40,366 nt of DNA from NCBI GenBank assembly GCA_020721605.1, contig DYML01000007.1:1-40366 (forward strand), written 5' to 3'. How positions within the stretch are numbered: the first letter of the stretch is position 1; each line of letters starts with the position of its first letter. Positions 18,656-28,517 of the stretch are shown here, one piece after another. The position numbers and the translations under genes are program-made. The notes below the pieces were generated by a model, which saw nothing but the letters and a program-made list of their open reading frames with translations, searched no databases and was not told where the DNA came from. Source of the DNA: Anaerolinea thermophila. Its GTDB lineage: Bacteria; Chloroflexota; Anaerolineae; Anaerolineales; Villigracilaceae.

Positions 18656-20179
18656 ATGAAACCCCATCTCACCAACGCCTTAAACACAAGAAGGGTTAAA
18701 CGGGAGAAAATAATGAGCAGAAACCCAATAAAAGTATTAATGGCAAATTCCGCCAGCCCGCAACCCAAAGGCGAACAATGTGACTGCGCCTGCGCCGAAA
18801 GCACTTCTGCAATTTTGCCGGCTCTCAATTCAGGGACTTTTCTTGGCATCTCTAACTTGTACTATCAAAAAATAACCCCTGAATATGAAATGGCATTTAA
18901 CCCGAACATTGGAAACGGCATGATGTTAATCAATTCTTCGGCAAAAGAATTGCTGAAAGCGTTTTCTCCCCCACGACCAATTAAACCCGCCGACCAGTCT
19001 CAAATCGTCAATCAAATGATCGGCATTGGTTTATTAACAGCGCCGAATGTTGATTCTGAAATTCAACTTCACCCCACGCCAAACATGCTTGGCGCATGGC
19101 TTCATCTAACCGATCGCTGTAACTTGCGCTGTTCTTATTGCTACCTTCCCCACGCCCACCAAGATATATCACTTAAAACAGGACGCGCTGTGCTGGACGC
19201 TGTTTTTCGCTCTGCGGTTGTGAACGGATTTAAGCAGATTAAACTAAAATACGCGGGCGGCGAACCTCTGTTGCGTTTTTCTCTGCTGCAAGAATTACAC
19301 TCATACGCACAGCAATTGGCAGAATGGCACGGGTTACAACTGGACGGAATTGTGCTCAGCAACGGCACACTGCTCACCGCCGAAATGATTACGACCTTAA
19401 AAAAACTTGACCTGCGGTTGATGATCTCCCTCGATGGGCTGGGGCAGCATCACGATAACTTGCGCCCCTACCAAAGCGGGCGCGGGTCTTTTGCCGATGT
19501 AGCCGCCGCGATAGACCTTGCCATTTTACACGGGCTGCCACCCAATATTTCCGTTACCGTTGGCGGTCATAATGTAGAAGGGCTGCCAGATCTTCTGCAC
19601 TGGATTTTAGCGCGTAACCTTCCATATAATTTAAACTTCTACCGCCCCAATGACCTTTCTGCTTTATCAGGTGACCTGCAATTGGATGAGCGCAAGATGA
19701 TTCGCGGTATGCTGGCGGCATTTAAGGTGATCGAACAAAAAATGCCGCGCCAAAGTTTTTTAGCGGGGTTAATAGACCGTGCCGATTTTTCAACGCCGCA
19801 CACACACACCTGCGGTGTAGGGCAAAATTACCTCGTGTTTAATTCAATGGGGCAGGCTGCCAAATGCCAAATGCATATTCAAAAACCAATTACAGATGTT
19901 CATGCAGAAGACCCGCTTGCCGTCATTCGTGCCGATCAAACTGGAATTTCAAACTTGTCTGTTAAAGAAAAAGAAGGCTGCCAGACCTGTGAATGGAAAT
20001 ATTGGTGCGCAGGCGGCTGCCCTCTTACAACTTATCGCGCAACGGGGCGCTATGATGTTAAATCACCAAATTGCAATATCTATAAGGCGCTGTACCCTGA
20101 AGTTTTGCGGCTCGAAGGTCTGCGGCTATTAAAGTATCAAAACGACCCTGAAGTTGTCAGCGTATTTCAACCATCATAA
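18656..20179 (+). CDS. radical SAM/SPASM domain protein with PqqD/RRE-like N-terminal region
   Basis: LHLTDRCNLRCSYCY (CxxxCxxC), KLKYAGGEPLLR, SPASM-type CGVGQNYLVFNSMGQAAKCQ...GCQTCEWKYWCAGGCPL...PNCNIYKALYP; ATG 18656 with GAGGA upstream, alternative ATG 18714 with GGGAG. Confidence 0.9.
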   Translation: MKPHLTNALNTRRVKREKIMSRNPIKVLMANSASPQPKGEQCDCACAESTSAILPALNSGTFLGISNLYYQKITPEYEMAFNPNIGNGMMLINSSAKELLKAFSPPRPIKPADQSQIVNQMIGIGLLTAPNVDSEIQLHPTPNMLGAWLHLTDRCNLRCSYCYLPHAHQDISLKTGRAVLDAVFRSAVVNGFKQIKLKYAGGEPLLRFSLLQELHSYAQQLAEWHGLQLDGIVLSNGTLLTAEMITTLKKLDLRLMISLDGLGQHHDNLRPYQSGRGSFADVAAAIDLAILHGLPPNISVTVGGHNVEGLPDLLHWILARNLPYNLNFYRPNDLSALSGDLQLDERKMIRGMLAAFKVIEQKMPRQSFLAGLIDRADFSTPHTHTCGVGQNYLVFNSMGQAAKCQMHIQKPITDVHAEDPLAVIRADQTGISNLSVKEKEGCQTCEWKYWCAGGCPLTTYRATGRYDVKSPNCNIYKALYPEVLRLEGLRLLKYQNDPEVVSVFQPS

Positions 20180-20195
20180 AGGGGAGAATCAAATT

Positions 20196-21206
20196 TTAAA
20201 CGGTATGTTTTGGCGCTGTGCGCTGGCTTTGCGCCTCTTCTGGGTAGTGCGCGGGTGATGCGCTCCAGAAACGGCAGCCATACCGTTCTACTACCTGGGC
20301 TTTACCGCTTTCTTCAAGTTCCTTTAAAGTTTTATTTACATCAACGGGGGGCCAGCGATTTAACGTAGTTACCAATTCGTCTTCACGCATGGGGTGACGG
20401 GTAACAATGCTGACCACTGCATCTACCAGCGAGGTGAATCCGCTCAGGTCGAAGGTTCCGCTGGCAGAGTGAATTACGCTGGCAACATTGCCCAGAATGG
20501 CGCGCGCTCGCAATATTCCTTCTTCATCAGGTGGTTGAACCCAGGTTTCCACCGGCGGGCGCGTGGGCAAAATGATGTGTACTTCATCTGGTTGAATGCG
20601 TTTGAGCGTGGATGCAATTTCAATTAGAGCCTCTTCTGTGTCGTTTAAATTCCGCACCAACATCACCTCTACCCATAATTTGCCGTGATATTGTTTACGA
20701 AAGGCAATTAGCCCATTCACATGGCGCTCAAAAGTCACATCGGGATGAGGACGATTAATTTTGCGATAGAGCGCCGCATTGCCCGCATCCAACGTGGGCA
20801 GCACTGCATCTGCGGCAGAGAGTTCTTCTCGCACTTCGGGCAGATGCAATAGTGTGCCATTTGTAATGACTGCCACTGGAATGGTTGTCTGCGCTTTTAC
20901 CTGACGAATGAGCCAGCCCATGTCTTTGTGCAAGGTGGGTTCGCCAGAGCCAACAAAAGTGATCCAGTCAATTTCGCCGACTTTGTGCGATTCCAAAGCA
21001 GATTTTACTTCCGCCATAATTTCTTCGCGCAAAATATATTCGCGCCGCTCATTTGTAAGCGGCAGGGTACGCCCCAACTGGCAGTAAACACAGTTCCAGT
21101 TGCAGGTTTTTAGCGGAATGGTGTCAATTCCCAGAGATTGACCTAAACGGCGTGAAGGGACAGGACCGAAGACGTAGTTCATCAGTTTGCTCCATATTTT
21201 CTGCAT
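20196..21206 (-). CDS. radical SAM protein (COG0731-like Fe-S oxidoreductase)
   Basis: [55 protein letters not shown]; likely start at 21182. Confidence 0.9.
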   Translation of the reverse strand: MQKIWSKLMNYVFGPVPSRRLGQSLGIDTIPLKTCNWNCVYCQLGRTLPLTNERREYILREEIMAEVKSALESHKVGEIDWITFVGSGEPTLHKDMGWLIRQVKAQTTIPVAVITNGTLLHLPEVREELSAADAVLPTLDAGNAALYRKINRPHPDVTFERHVNGLIAFRKQYHGKLWVEVMLVRNLNDTEEALIEIASTLKRIQPDEVHIILPTRPPVETWVQPPDEEGILRARAILGNVASVIHSASGTFDLSGFTSLVDAVVSIVTRHPMREDELVTTLNRWPPVDVNKTLKELEESGKAQVVERYGCRFWSASPAHYPEEAQSQRTAPKHTV

Positions 21207-21374
21207 CGTTTACCCATGTGATAAGACACAGAATCAAAATTATATAATTTACAATTTAGACGCACTTGTACCACAAAATGTTACAGGGTGCGCAAAAATA
21301 ATGACAAATAAGTTGGGGTGCATAAACCGCGCGCGCAAGAAAGCAAGCCCTCCTCCTCCATTTTCAACATAGCC

Positions 21375-21403
21375 TTGACGAAACATCTGCCCAAGTATAC
21401 AAT
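21375..21403 (+). promoter_or_regulatory. putative sigma70-type promoter
   Basis: TTGACG (21375-21380), 17-nt spacer, TACAAT (21398-21403), upstream of the ORF at 21464. Confidence 0.5.
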
Positions 21404-21463
21404 CTGAGCCGTTGTTAATTCTTTGCCTCCGCAAGGGGGCTTATTTTCTGCCAAGAGCCAGAA

Positions 21464-21985
21464 ATGCCCAAATTAATTGAACAGCCTGAAAACGACCAAC
21501 CGCAAGTAAATAATCTATCGCAGGTAGGGGTGGAAGTGGTCAATGCGGAATTGGTGCGAATGCACCAAAGTTCGGCGCAGGTGATTCATGCCCAAGATTT
21601 GGAATTGAATCAAAGCGCGGCATTCAAATTAAATGCCAACCATGTTCAAGCCCGCCAATCTGCCTTCCTATTTGCACAAGCCGATGCGCTAACCATGCAA
21701 GAGGGGCTGCTAGGCGCGGCGCGGGCTGAAACCATCGCTATGAATGGCTCCGCAGGCTTGGTTGCCGCAAAAAATGTTGAATTCGGCAATGCATCCGCTT
21801 TAATAATTGCCGCACAGCAAGTGCGTGCAGAGCGCATTAAGTCTGTCATCCTTTTATCTCGCAATGTGCAAGGCAATGTTACAACCATGTTAGATACACG
21901 CGGCGCATTAATTGTCGGGTTGGTCGGCGGGTTGTTTGCAGGGCTGGCGCTGCGATTGGGGCGCAGCTTATTTAACCGAAAATAA
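21464..21985 (+). CDS. hypothetical protein with ~15-residue repeats and a C-terminal TM segment
   Basis: Repeated AxxVxMxQSAxxxxx units; C-terminal GALIVGLVGGLFAGLALRLGRSLFNRK. Confidence 0.7.
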   Translation: MPKLIEQPENDQPQVNNLSQVGVEVVNAELVRMHQSSAQVIHAQDLELNQSAAFKLNANHVQARQSAFLFAQADALTMQEGLLGAARAETIAMNGSAGLVAAKNVEFGNASALIIAAQQVRAERIKSVILLSRNVQGNVTTMLDTRGALIVGLVGGLFAGLALRLGRSLFNRK

Positions 21986-22078
21986 TTTAAATGTTTAGCG
22001 ACGCGGTCGCTTTTCAGAAATTCATATCACAGGGTGAAGGTAACCGTTAACACGGTGAGAGGCGCCCAAGGAGTAAAG

Positions 22079-22714
22079 ATGGATAAAATCGTATTAAAAG
22101 CAGTAAAACGAGATGTAACAGGCAAGCAAGTAAAGGCATTGCGGCGCGCTGGGCAGTTGCCCGCCGTAATTTATGGTCGTCATGTTGAGCCTATTTCCAT
22201 TTCACTAGATTCCCACTCAACCGGTCTGGCATTCTCCAAATTAACATCCTCCACCCTGGTAACAATTGACGTGGAAGGTGTGGAATACGCCGCGCTGGTG
22301 CGTGAAAAACAACGCGACTACATTAAAGGCGTTTTGACTCATATTGACTTTCTTGCTCTTGACCTTACCGAAAAGATTCGCACAAAAGTACGCCTCACAT
22401 TCACGGGCGTTTCTTCCGCAGTCAAAAACTACAGCGCAGTGCTTGTGCGGCGCATGGATGCCTTTGAAGTTGAATGTCTCCCCGCCGACCTGCCTGAGCG
22501 TATCGTCGTTGATATTTCTTCCCTGCAAGAAATTGGCAACAACATTCGCGTCTGCGATATTCCTTTGCCGGAGAATGTTTTAGTGCTGGGCGAGGCTGAC
22601 GACATTGTCATTATTGCCACGCTTGCCAAGGAAGAAACCGCTGAAGAAGGCGCAGCAGCTGAAGGCGCCCCCGGTCTTAGCGTAGAACGCGGCAAGAAAG
22701 ACGAAGAGAAATAG
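22079..22714 (+). CDS. rplY: 50S ribosomal protein bL25 (Ctc form)
   Basis: VLKAVKRDVTGKQVKALRRAGQLPAVIYGRHVEPISISLD, RDYIKGVLTHIDFLALD; AAGGAG upstream of ATG 22079. Confidence 0.92.
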   Translation: MDKIVLKAVKRDVTGKQVKALRRAGQLPAVIYGRHVEPISISLDSHSTGLAFSKLTSSTLVTIDVEGVEYAALVREKQRDYIKGVLTHIDFLALDLTEKIRTKVRLTFTGVSSAVKNYSAVLVRRMDAFEVECLPADLPERIVVDISSLQEIGNNIRVCDIPLPENVLVLGEADDIVIIATLAKEETAEEGAAAEGAPGLSVERGKKDEEK

Positions 22715-22769
22715 GCTTACCCGTTTAAATCTACTTTCCCATCAATACAAATGGGCGATTGAAGAAAAC

Positions 22770-22821
22770 AGACCTTCTGGCGAAGTTTTGTGTAAAAAAC
22801 GCAAAACAAGCTGGAAGGTCT
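22770..22821 (+). terminator. imperfect hairpin downstream of rplY, possible terminator/attenuator
   Basis: AGACCTTC (22770-22777) pairs with GAAGGTCT (22814-22821), with a further TTTTG/CAAAA inner pairing. Confidence 0.35.
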
Positions 22822-22877
22822 ATTTATAAATATAAACACGGCTTTCTCCCCAGTTACAAACTGTGTAAAATTAACCT

Positions 22878-23546
22878 ATGAAAAAATTTCTACGCTGGCT
22901 GATTCATGCGGTACTAAAAATAATTACCACAATAGATGTCTCCGGTTATGAAAATCTGCCGCAGCAGGGCGGGTTTGTGATTGCCGTAAATCACCTGGGA
23001 ATTTTAGACGCCCCCATGGCATATTACGCTTTGAATGATTGGAATCTTTTTATTCCCGTTGCCGAAAAATGGGAGCAAAGCCCGTTATTACGCTGGCTGG
23101 CAAAACACCTTAATTTTATTTTTATTAATCGCTTTCAGCCAGATCTAAAAGCCATGCGCCAAATCATTAAACGGATGGAAGAAGGACAAACGCTGGTGAT
23201 TGCCCCCGAAGGCACACGCGCACGCGATGAAAAAATGGCACAAGGAAAATCTGGCGTGGCTTATCTTGCTTCCAAAATGGGCTGGCAGATTGTGCCTGTT
23301 GCCATCTCTGGCACAGAAGACCGACTCTTTTTGAGCAACCTCAAGCATTTTCGGCGCACACACATAAAAGTTAAGGCGGGAAAATCTTTTATGCTTCCAC
23401 CGTTTCCCAGGGAAAATCGTGAAGAAGTATTACAGGAATATACCGACGAGATCATGTGCCGCATTGCCATCATGCTGCCAGAGCGCAGTCGTGGATATTA
23501 CGCCAAACACCCGCGATTAATACACCTGCAAAATGTAGCAGAATAA
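22878..23546 (+). CDS. 1-acyl-sn-glycerol-3-phosphate acyltransferase (PlsC-like)
   Basis: NHLGILDAPMAYY, FINRF, IAPEGTRARDEKMAQGKSGVAYLASKMGWQIVPVAISGTE. Confidence 0.88.
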   Translation: MKKFLRWLIHAVLKIITTIDVSGYENLPQQGGFVIAVNHLGILDAPMAYYALNDWNLFIPVAEKWEQSPLLRWLAKHLNFIFINRFQPDLKAMRQIIKRMEEGQTLVIAPEGTRARDEKMAQGKSGVAYLASKMGWQIVPVAISGTEDRLFLSNLKHFRRTHIKVKAGKSFMLPPFPRENREEVLQEYTDEIMCRIAIMLPERSRGYYAKHPRLIHLQNVAE

Positions 23547-23549
23547 GCA

Positions 23550-23713
23550 TTGAAAAGCGGCAGGCAAAATGCCCAGGTGTCGTGAGCAAGGTTCCGCACC
23601 CAGGTCTTTACTTGTAGATACGGGTCAATGGCTTTGGCGCACTCCAGTTCGTCCGCAGAATCAAATTTAGCAATGGCGTTGACGGGGTAACTGTTCAAGT
23701 TAAAGCAGAACAA
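23550..23713 (-). pseudogene. probable remnant of type III restriction enzyme/DEAD-helicase C-terminus
   Basis: AIAKFDSADELECAKAIDPYLQVKTWVRNLAHDTWAFCLPL resembles the FDSxxE..A..LD....VKxWVRN motif near the C-terminus of such proteins; no remaining helicase part. Confidence 0.5.
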
Positions 23714-23898
23714 TGTTGCAGCGGTTTGAGATTTGCCTTATAAAAAATAATTTAAGACATTTCACATATAAAATAAGTGACAGATTGAGCGCAATGGCTT
23801 ATTATTTCGTCTTATAATAAAACAGTTTTGTGCTTACTTTCACAAACCAAACTGTAATCATTATTTCAGCCGCAAAGCGGCACACCAAAAGGAAAATT

Positions 23899-26655
23899 AT
23901 GACACTCCCCACTCCCCCAAAAGCAGAAGAATGGTCACGCCTTGACCCTTCACAAGATATTTACCAATACACAGGAAGCCCGCTGAAGAGCATTTTTGCC
24001 CCCAAAAATGTGGCTGTAATTGGCGCAACAGAAAAGGAAGGCAGCGTTGGGCGCACCATTTTGTGGAATTTAATCAGCAGCCCATTTGGCGGCGCCGTCT
24101 TTCCAATCAACCCCAAGCGACCCAGCCTGTTGGGAATCAAAGCCTACCCCAGCATTAAAGACGTACCAGATCAAGTTGACCTGGCGGTCATTGTCACCCC
24201 TTCGATCGGCATCCCCGATTTAATCACCGAATGCGTGGAAGCCGGAGTAAAAGGCGCCATTGTCATTTCGGCAGGGTTCAAAGAAACCGGTCCTGAAGGC
24301 GTGGAATTGGAAAGACGAATGCTCGAAAATGCCCGCAAAGGCAATATGCGCATTGTGGGACCCAACTGCCTCGGTGTGATGAGCCCCATCAGCGGCATTA
24401 ACGCCACCTTTGCCGCCGGCATGGCACGCAAAGGAAATGTGGCATTTATTAGCCAGTCGGGCGCGCTCTGCACCTCGGTACTCGATTGGTCGTTCAAAGA
24501 AGATGTCGGCTTCTCACACTTCGTTTCGGTTGGCTCCATGCTGGACGTAGACTGGGGTGATTTGATCTACTACCTGGGCGATGACCCGCACACCGAAAGT
24601 ATTGTCATTTACATGGAAACCATCGGCGATGCGCGCTCATTTATCTCTGCCGCGCGCGAAGTTGCCCTCACCAAACCGATCATCGTCATTAAACCTGGTC
24701 GTACCGAAGGCGCCGCCCGCGCTGCCGCATCGCACACCGGCTCACTAACCGGCTCAGACGAAGTCTTGGAAGCCGCCTTCCGCCGCGCGGGTGTGTTGCG
24801 GGTGGAACGAATTAGTGAAATCTTCTCCATGGCAGAAGTGCTGGGTCGCCAGCCGCGCCCCAAAGGTCCGCGCCTGACCATCCTAACCAATGCCGGCGGA
24901 CCTGGCGTACTCGCCACCGACACCCTGCTAACCACCGGCGGAGAGTTGGCTGAGGTCTCACAAGAAACAATGGACAAATTAAGCGAATTCTTGCCGGCAT
25001 CTTGGAGTCACAACAACCCAATTGACATAATCGGAGATGCCAGCCCAGACCGCTATGCGAAATCTCTCGAAGTTGCAGCGCAAGACCCCAACAGCGATGG
25101 TCTACTGGTCATTTTGACCCCGCAAGCCATGACAGACCCCACCGCCACCGCCGAGGCGCTCAAAGCCTACGCAAAAACCTACGACAAGCCCATTTTGGCT
25201 TCCTGGTCGGGCGGAAAGGAAGTTGCCGCGGGCGAAGCAATTCTTAATAAGGCAGGCATTCCCACCTTTGAATACCCCGACGATGCCGCGCAAGCCTTCA
25301 CCTACATGTGGCAATCCACATCCAACCTTAACACGCTCTACGAAACCCCCAGCCTGCCAGACGATGAAGGCGCCGGACCAGACCGCGAGAAGGCAAAAGC
25401 CATTATTGATCATGTGCGCGAAACAGGGCGCGATTTACTAACGGAAGCAGAATCCAAGCAACTATTGGCTGCCTACGGCATTCCCACCACCCCCACGCTA
25501 ATAGCCGCCAACGCCAAAGAAGCCGGACAAATGGCAGCCGAACTAGGCTTCCCCGTTGTGGTCAAACTTCACTCCGAAACCATCACCCACAAAACCGATG
25601 TCGGCGGTGTGATCTTAAATTTGCAAGACGCCGCCGCAGTCGAAGCCGCATTTGAGTCGATTCAAAACTCAGTCAGCAAATTGGCGGGCGCCGAACATTT
25701 TCTGGGCGTAACCGTTCAACCGATGGTCAAAGTTGAAGGCTATGAACTCATCATCGGCTCCAGCATTGACCCGCAATTTGGACCCGTGCTGCTCTTTGGA
25801 ACTGGCGGTCAGTTGGTTGAGGTCTTCAAAGATCGCGCACTGGCGCTGCCACCGCTCAACACCACCCTTGCCCGCCGCATGATCGAACGCACTAAAATTT
25901 ACACCGCCCTCAAAGGTGTACGCGGACGCAAGCCCGTAGATTTGGATGCGCTCGAAAAATTACTGGTGCGCTTCAGCCAATTGGTTGTGGAACAACGCTG
26001 GATTAAAGAATTAGACATCAACCCCTTAATTGCCTCACCCGATGGGCTAATGGCGCTAGACGGACGCGTCGTACTGCACCCCGCCCACATAACCGAAAAA
26101 GAATTACCCAAACTTGCCATTCGCCCTTACCCCAATCGCTACGTTAGTGAATGGACAACCAAGAAAGGTCTGCCGGTCATTATTCGCCCGATCCGCGCGG
26201 AAGACGAACCGCTGATGCAGCGTTTTCACGAGACGCTGTCTGACCGCTCGGTCTACCTGCGATACCTCTCGCCCATGTTGCTCAGCCAGCGCGTAACCCA
26301 TGAACGCCTCTCGCGCGTCTGCCACAGCGATTATGCGCGCGAAATTGCGTTGGTAGTTGAAGTGAAGCAGAATGACGAGCGCATGATTTCGGCTGTTGGA
26401 CGCTTGAGCAAATTCCGTGGCGATGATGAAGAAGCCCGCATGAGCATTCTGGTCAGTGATAAATTCCAGGGCGAAGGCATTGGCTTGGAATTAATCAACC
26501 GCCTGATTGCCGTTGCCAAACGAGAAAAAGTTGCCCGTATTATTGCGGTCATGTCCAAAGAAAATGAAACCATGAAAGTTCTGTGTGAAAAGACAGGCTT
26601 TTCCTTTGTGACAAATGCCAAAACAGAAATGATCGAAGCCTCAATCAGTTTATAA
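23899..26655 (+). CDS. ADP-forming acyl-CoA synthetase (alpha+beta fused) with C-terminal GNAT domain (Pat-like architecture)
   Basis: [67 protein letters not shown]-grasp [17 protein letters not shown] and [63 protein letters not shown] 23899 preceded by AAAAGGA. Confidence 0.9.
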   Translation: MTLPTPPKAEEWSRLDPSQDIYQYTGSPLKSIFAPKNVAVIGATEKEGSVGRTILWNLISSPFGGAVFPINPKRPSLLGIKAYPSIKDVPDQVDLAVIVTPSIGIPDLITECVEAGVKGAIVISAGFKETGPEGVELERRMLENARKGNMRIVGPNCLGVMSPISGINATFAAGMARKGNVAFISQSGALCTSVLDWSFKEDVGFSHFVSVGSMLDVDWGDLIYYLGDDPHTESIVIYMETIGDARSFISAAREVALTKPIIVIKPGRTEGAARAAASHTGSLTGSDEVLEAAFRRAGVLRVERISEIFSMAEVLGRQPRPKGPRLTILTNAGGPGVLATDTLLTTGGELAEVSQETMDKLSEFLPASWSHNNPIDIIGDASPDRYAKSLEVAAQDPNSDGLLVILTPQAMTDPTATAEALKAYAKTYDKPILASWSGGKEVAAGEAILNKAGIPTFEYPDDAAQAFTYMWQSTSNLNTLYETPSLPDDEGAGPDREKAKAIIDHVRETGRDLLTEAESKQLLAAYGIPTTPTLIAANAKEAGQMAAELGFPVVVKLHSETITHKTDVGGVILNLQDAAAVEAAFESIQNSVSKLAGAEHFLGVTVQPMVKVEGYELIIGSSIDPQFGPVLLFGTGGQLVEVFKDRALALPPLNTTLARRMIERTKIYTALKGVRGRKPVDLDALEKLLVRFSQLVVEQRWIKELDINPLIASPDGLMALDGRVVLHPAHITEKELPKLAIRPYPNRYVSEWTTKKGLPVIIRPIRAEDEPLMQRFHETLSDRSVYLRYLSPMLLSQRVTHERLSRVCHSDYAREIALVVEVKQNDERMISAVGRLSKFRGDDEEARMSILVSDKFQGEGIGLELINRLIAVAKREKVARIIAVMSKENETMKVLCEKTGFSFVTNAKTEMIEASISL

Positions 26656-26664
26656 GAATTAACC

Positions 26665-26702
26665 AAAAAGCGTGGGCGGGGTTTATCCCGCCCATGCTTT
26701 TT
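26665..26702 (+). terminator. rho-independent-type terminator hairpin
   Basis: AAAAAGCGTGGGCGGG-GTTTAT-CCCGCCCATGCTTTTT, 10 bp after the stop codon. Confidence 0.85.
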
Positions 26703-26990
26703 AGTTTTCTGACTGAGTTCGGGCAGCGCGAACGTGTGATCAAAATAATTGCGCCAGAATAGAGCCAGGCAAACACGAAGGCAATGTCCATGCGCTCCAA
26801 TTGAACCGCGAAGACAAAAAATAAAACCTGTCAGCGTGAACCCCAACGGCATTCTGCCTTTCGGAATTCCGACAATGGCGGGCAGACCAGCAGACGTAAA
26901 ACTTCATACCAAAAAAGAGGCGGGAATCAAGAAGCAGTTTTTAGCGAAGAAGGTAGGTTATACTCCCGCCCAACCCAACGGAGACTCACT

Positions 26991-27563
26991 ATGCCCATTT
27001 TTGACCATTTTGATTTTCTTGCCCCGCTCTACGAAAAATTTATCCCACCCAAAAACCCACAGGAAATTTGGGCGCTGGCAGACCTGCCCACTTCTGGCGC
27101 ACTGCTTGATGCAGGCGGCGGCACCGGGCGGGTGGCGCAGTTTATGAACGGTAAAGCCCACCCAATTATCGTGGCAGACCTCTCTTGTAAAATGTTATCT
27201 GAAACCCGTCAAAAAAACGGCTTGCGCCCGGTCTGTACGCATACCGAAAAACTACCCTTCGGCGATGAAACCTTTGCGCGCATTATTATGGTAGATGCCC
27301 TGCATCATGTTTACAATCAACGCGGCACGGTAGATGAACTATGGCGGACTCTTGCGCCTGGCGGAAGGCTGGTCATCGAAGAACCCGACTTGCGACTCTT
27401 TGGTGTAAAGATGCTTGCACTGGCTGAAAAATTAGCGCTCATGCGCAGTCATTTCCTATCGCCGCCGCACATTGCCGCCTTATTTCATTACCCCAATGCC
27501 CGTGTTCACATCGAAACGGGGGAATTTAATGCGTGGATCATTGCTGAAAAGCAGCGAGAATAA
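26991..27563 (+). CDS. class I SAM-dependent methyltransferase
   Basis: ALLDAGGGTGRVAQFM, DALHHVYNQRGTVDELWRTLAPGGRLVIEEPD. Confidence 0.9.
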   Translation: MPIFDHFDFLAPLYEKFIPPKNPQEIWALADLPTSGALLDAGGGTGRVAQFMNGKAHPIIVADLSCKMLSETRQKNGLRPVCTHTEKLPFGDETFARIIMVDALHHVYNQRGTVDELWRTLAPGGRLVIEEPDLRLFGVKMLALAEKLALMRSHFLSPPHIAALFHYPNARVHIETGEFNAWIIAEKQRE

Positions 27564-27635
27564 AAAATAATCCACTGGAGTATACTTACCAAAAACGCCA
27601 CAAAATTACCATAACTTATAAAAAGGTCTGGAGCC

Positions 27636-28412
27636 ATGGATACATTTAATAGACTAATCATCGAAGATGATACCATCGTGGCGAGAACCATTGAACGCTG
27701 CCTGCGCGGAAATTAGTATCACATACAAGTGACAAACACCGGCGTGGCTGGGTTACGCGCCGCCCGCCGCAAAATACCAGATTTGGTTTTACTAGACGTA
27801 ATGATGCCGGGTATGGACGGCTACACAGTCTGCAAAGAAATGAGGGAAGACGCATTTCTCAAAGAAGTTCCCATCATCTTCCTAACGGCAAAGGGCAAAG
27901 TGGAAGATAAAATTGTGGGCTTAAGTGTTGGCGCAGATGATTATTTAACCAAACCTTTCAACCTGGACGAATTGCTGCTGAGGGTAAAAGCAATTTTACG
28001 CCGCACAACACGCGGCAATCAACAGGTAGATCAAACGACAGCCAAAAACTCCAAAGGCACAGATCGCAAAACCCAGCCCCTTGATCAGGCTGAAGTAGAC
28101 CCTGTGATCCGAATTGGCGAGTATTCATTAAACACACGCACATATGAATTTAGCAGCGCCAAGAAAGGCAAATTCCGACTTACGCCCGTACAATACACAC
28201 TGCTCTATCATTTGATGACACACCCCAACAAAATCTTCTCCCCCGCGCTGCTGCTCGATGAAGTTTGGGATTACCCATCAGATACGGGCAGCGCAGATTT
28301 GGTTCGCGTTCACATTAAAAATATTCGAGAAGCAATTGAAGAAGACCCCAAAAACCCGGTATTTATAAAAACAGTACAGGGATACGGCTACACCATACAA
28401 ACCGATGAATAG
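27636..28412 (+). pseudogene. OmpR-family response regulator interrupted by in-frame TAG (27714-27716)
   Basis: ATG 27636: MDTFNRLIIEDDTIVARTIERCLRGN-TAG-YHIQVTNTGVAGLRAARRKIPDLVLLDVMMPGMDGYTVCKEM... then Trans_reg_C; the TAG lies 78 nt from ATG, so it is in frame. Confidence 0.8.
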
Positions 28413-28436
28413 CGCGTAAATAACCAAACCAAAACG

Positions 28437-28458
28437 CCACCGCCATATATGGCGGTGG
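28437..28458. repeat. 22-bp perfect palindrome between the two two-component genes
   Basis: CCACCGCCATATATGGCGGTGG. Confidence 0.9.
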
Positions 28459-28517
28459 TCTGCTATGCAAAGAACAAACCTTTAACCCCAAAACATTCCC
28501 GATGGGAAAAAACAAAC

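Noticed and set aside
24171-24977. Two ~122-aa minus-strand ORFs
   Set aside because: Shadow ORFs opposite the acyl-CoA synthetase gene, Ser/Arg/Pro-rich with no family signal
26749-27147. 132-aa + strand ORF before the methyltransferase, and the minus-strand ORF 26331-26852
   Set aside because: Low-complexity or overlap with supported CDSs; region 26703-26990 looks like noncoding sequence or unrecognisable remnant
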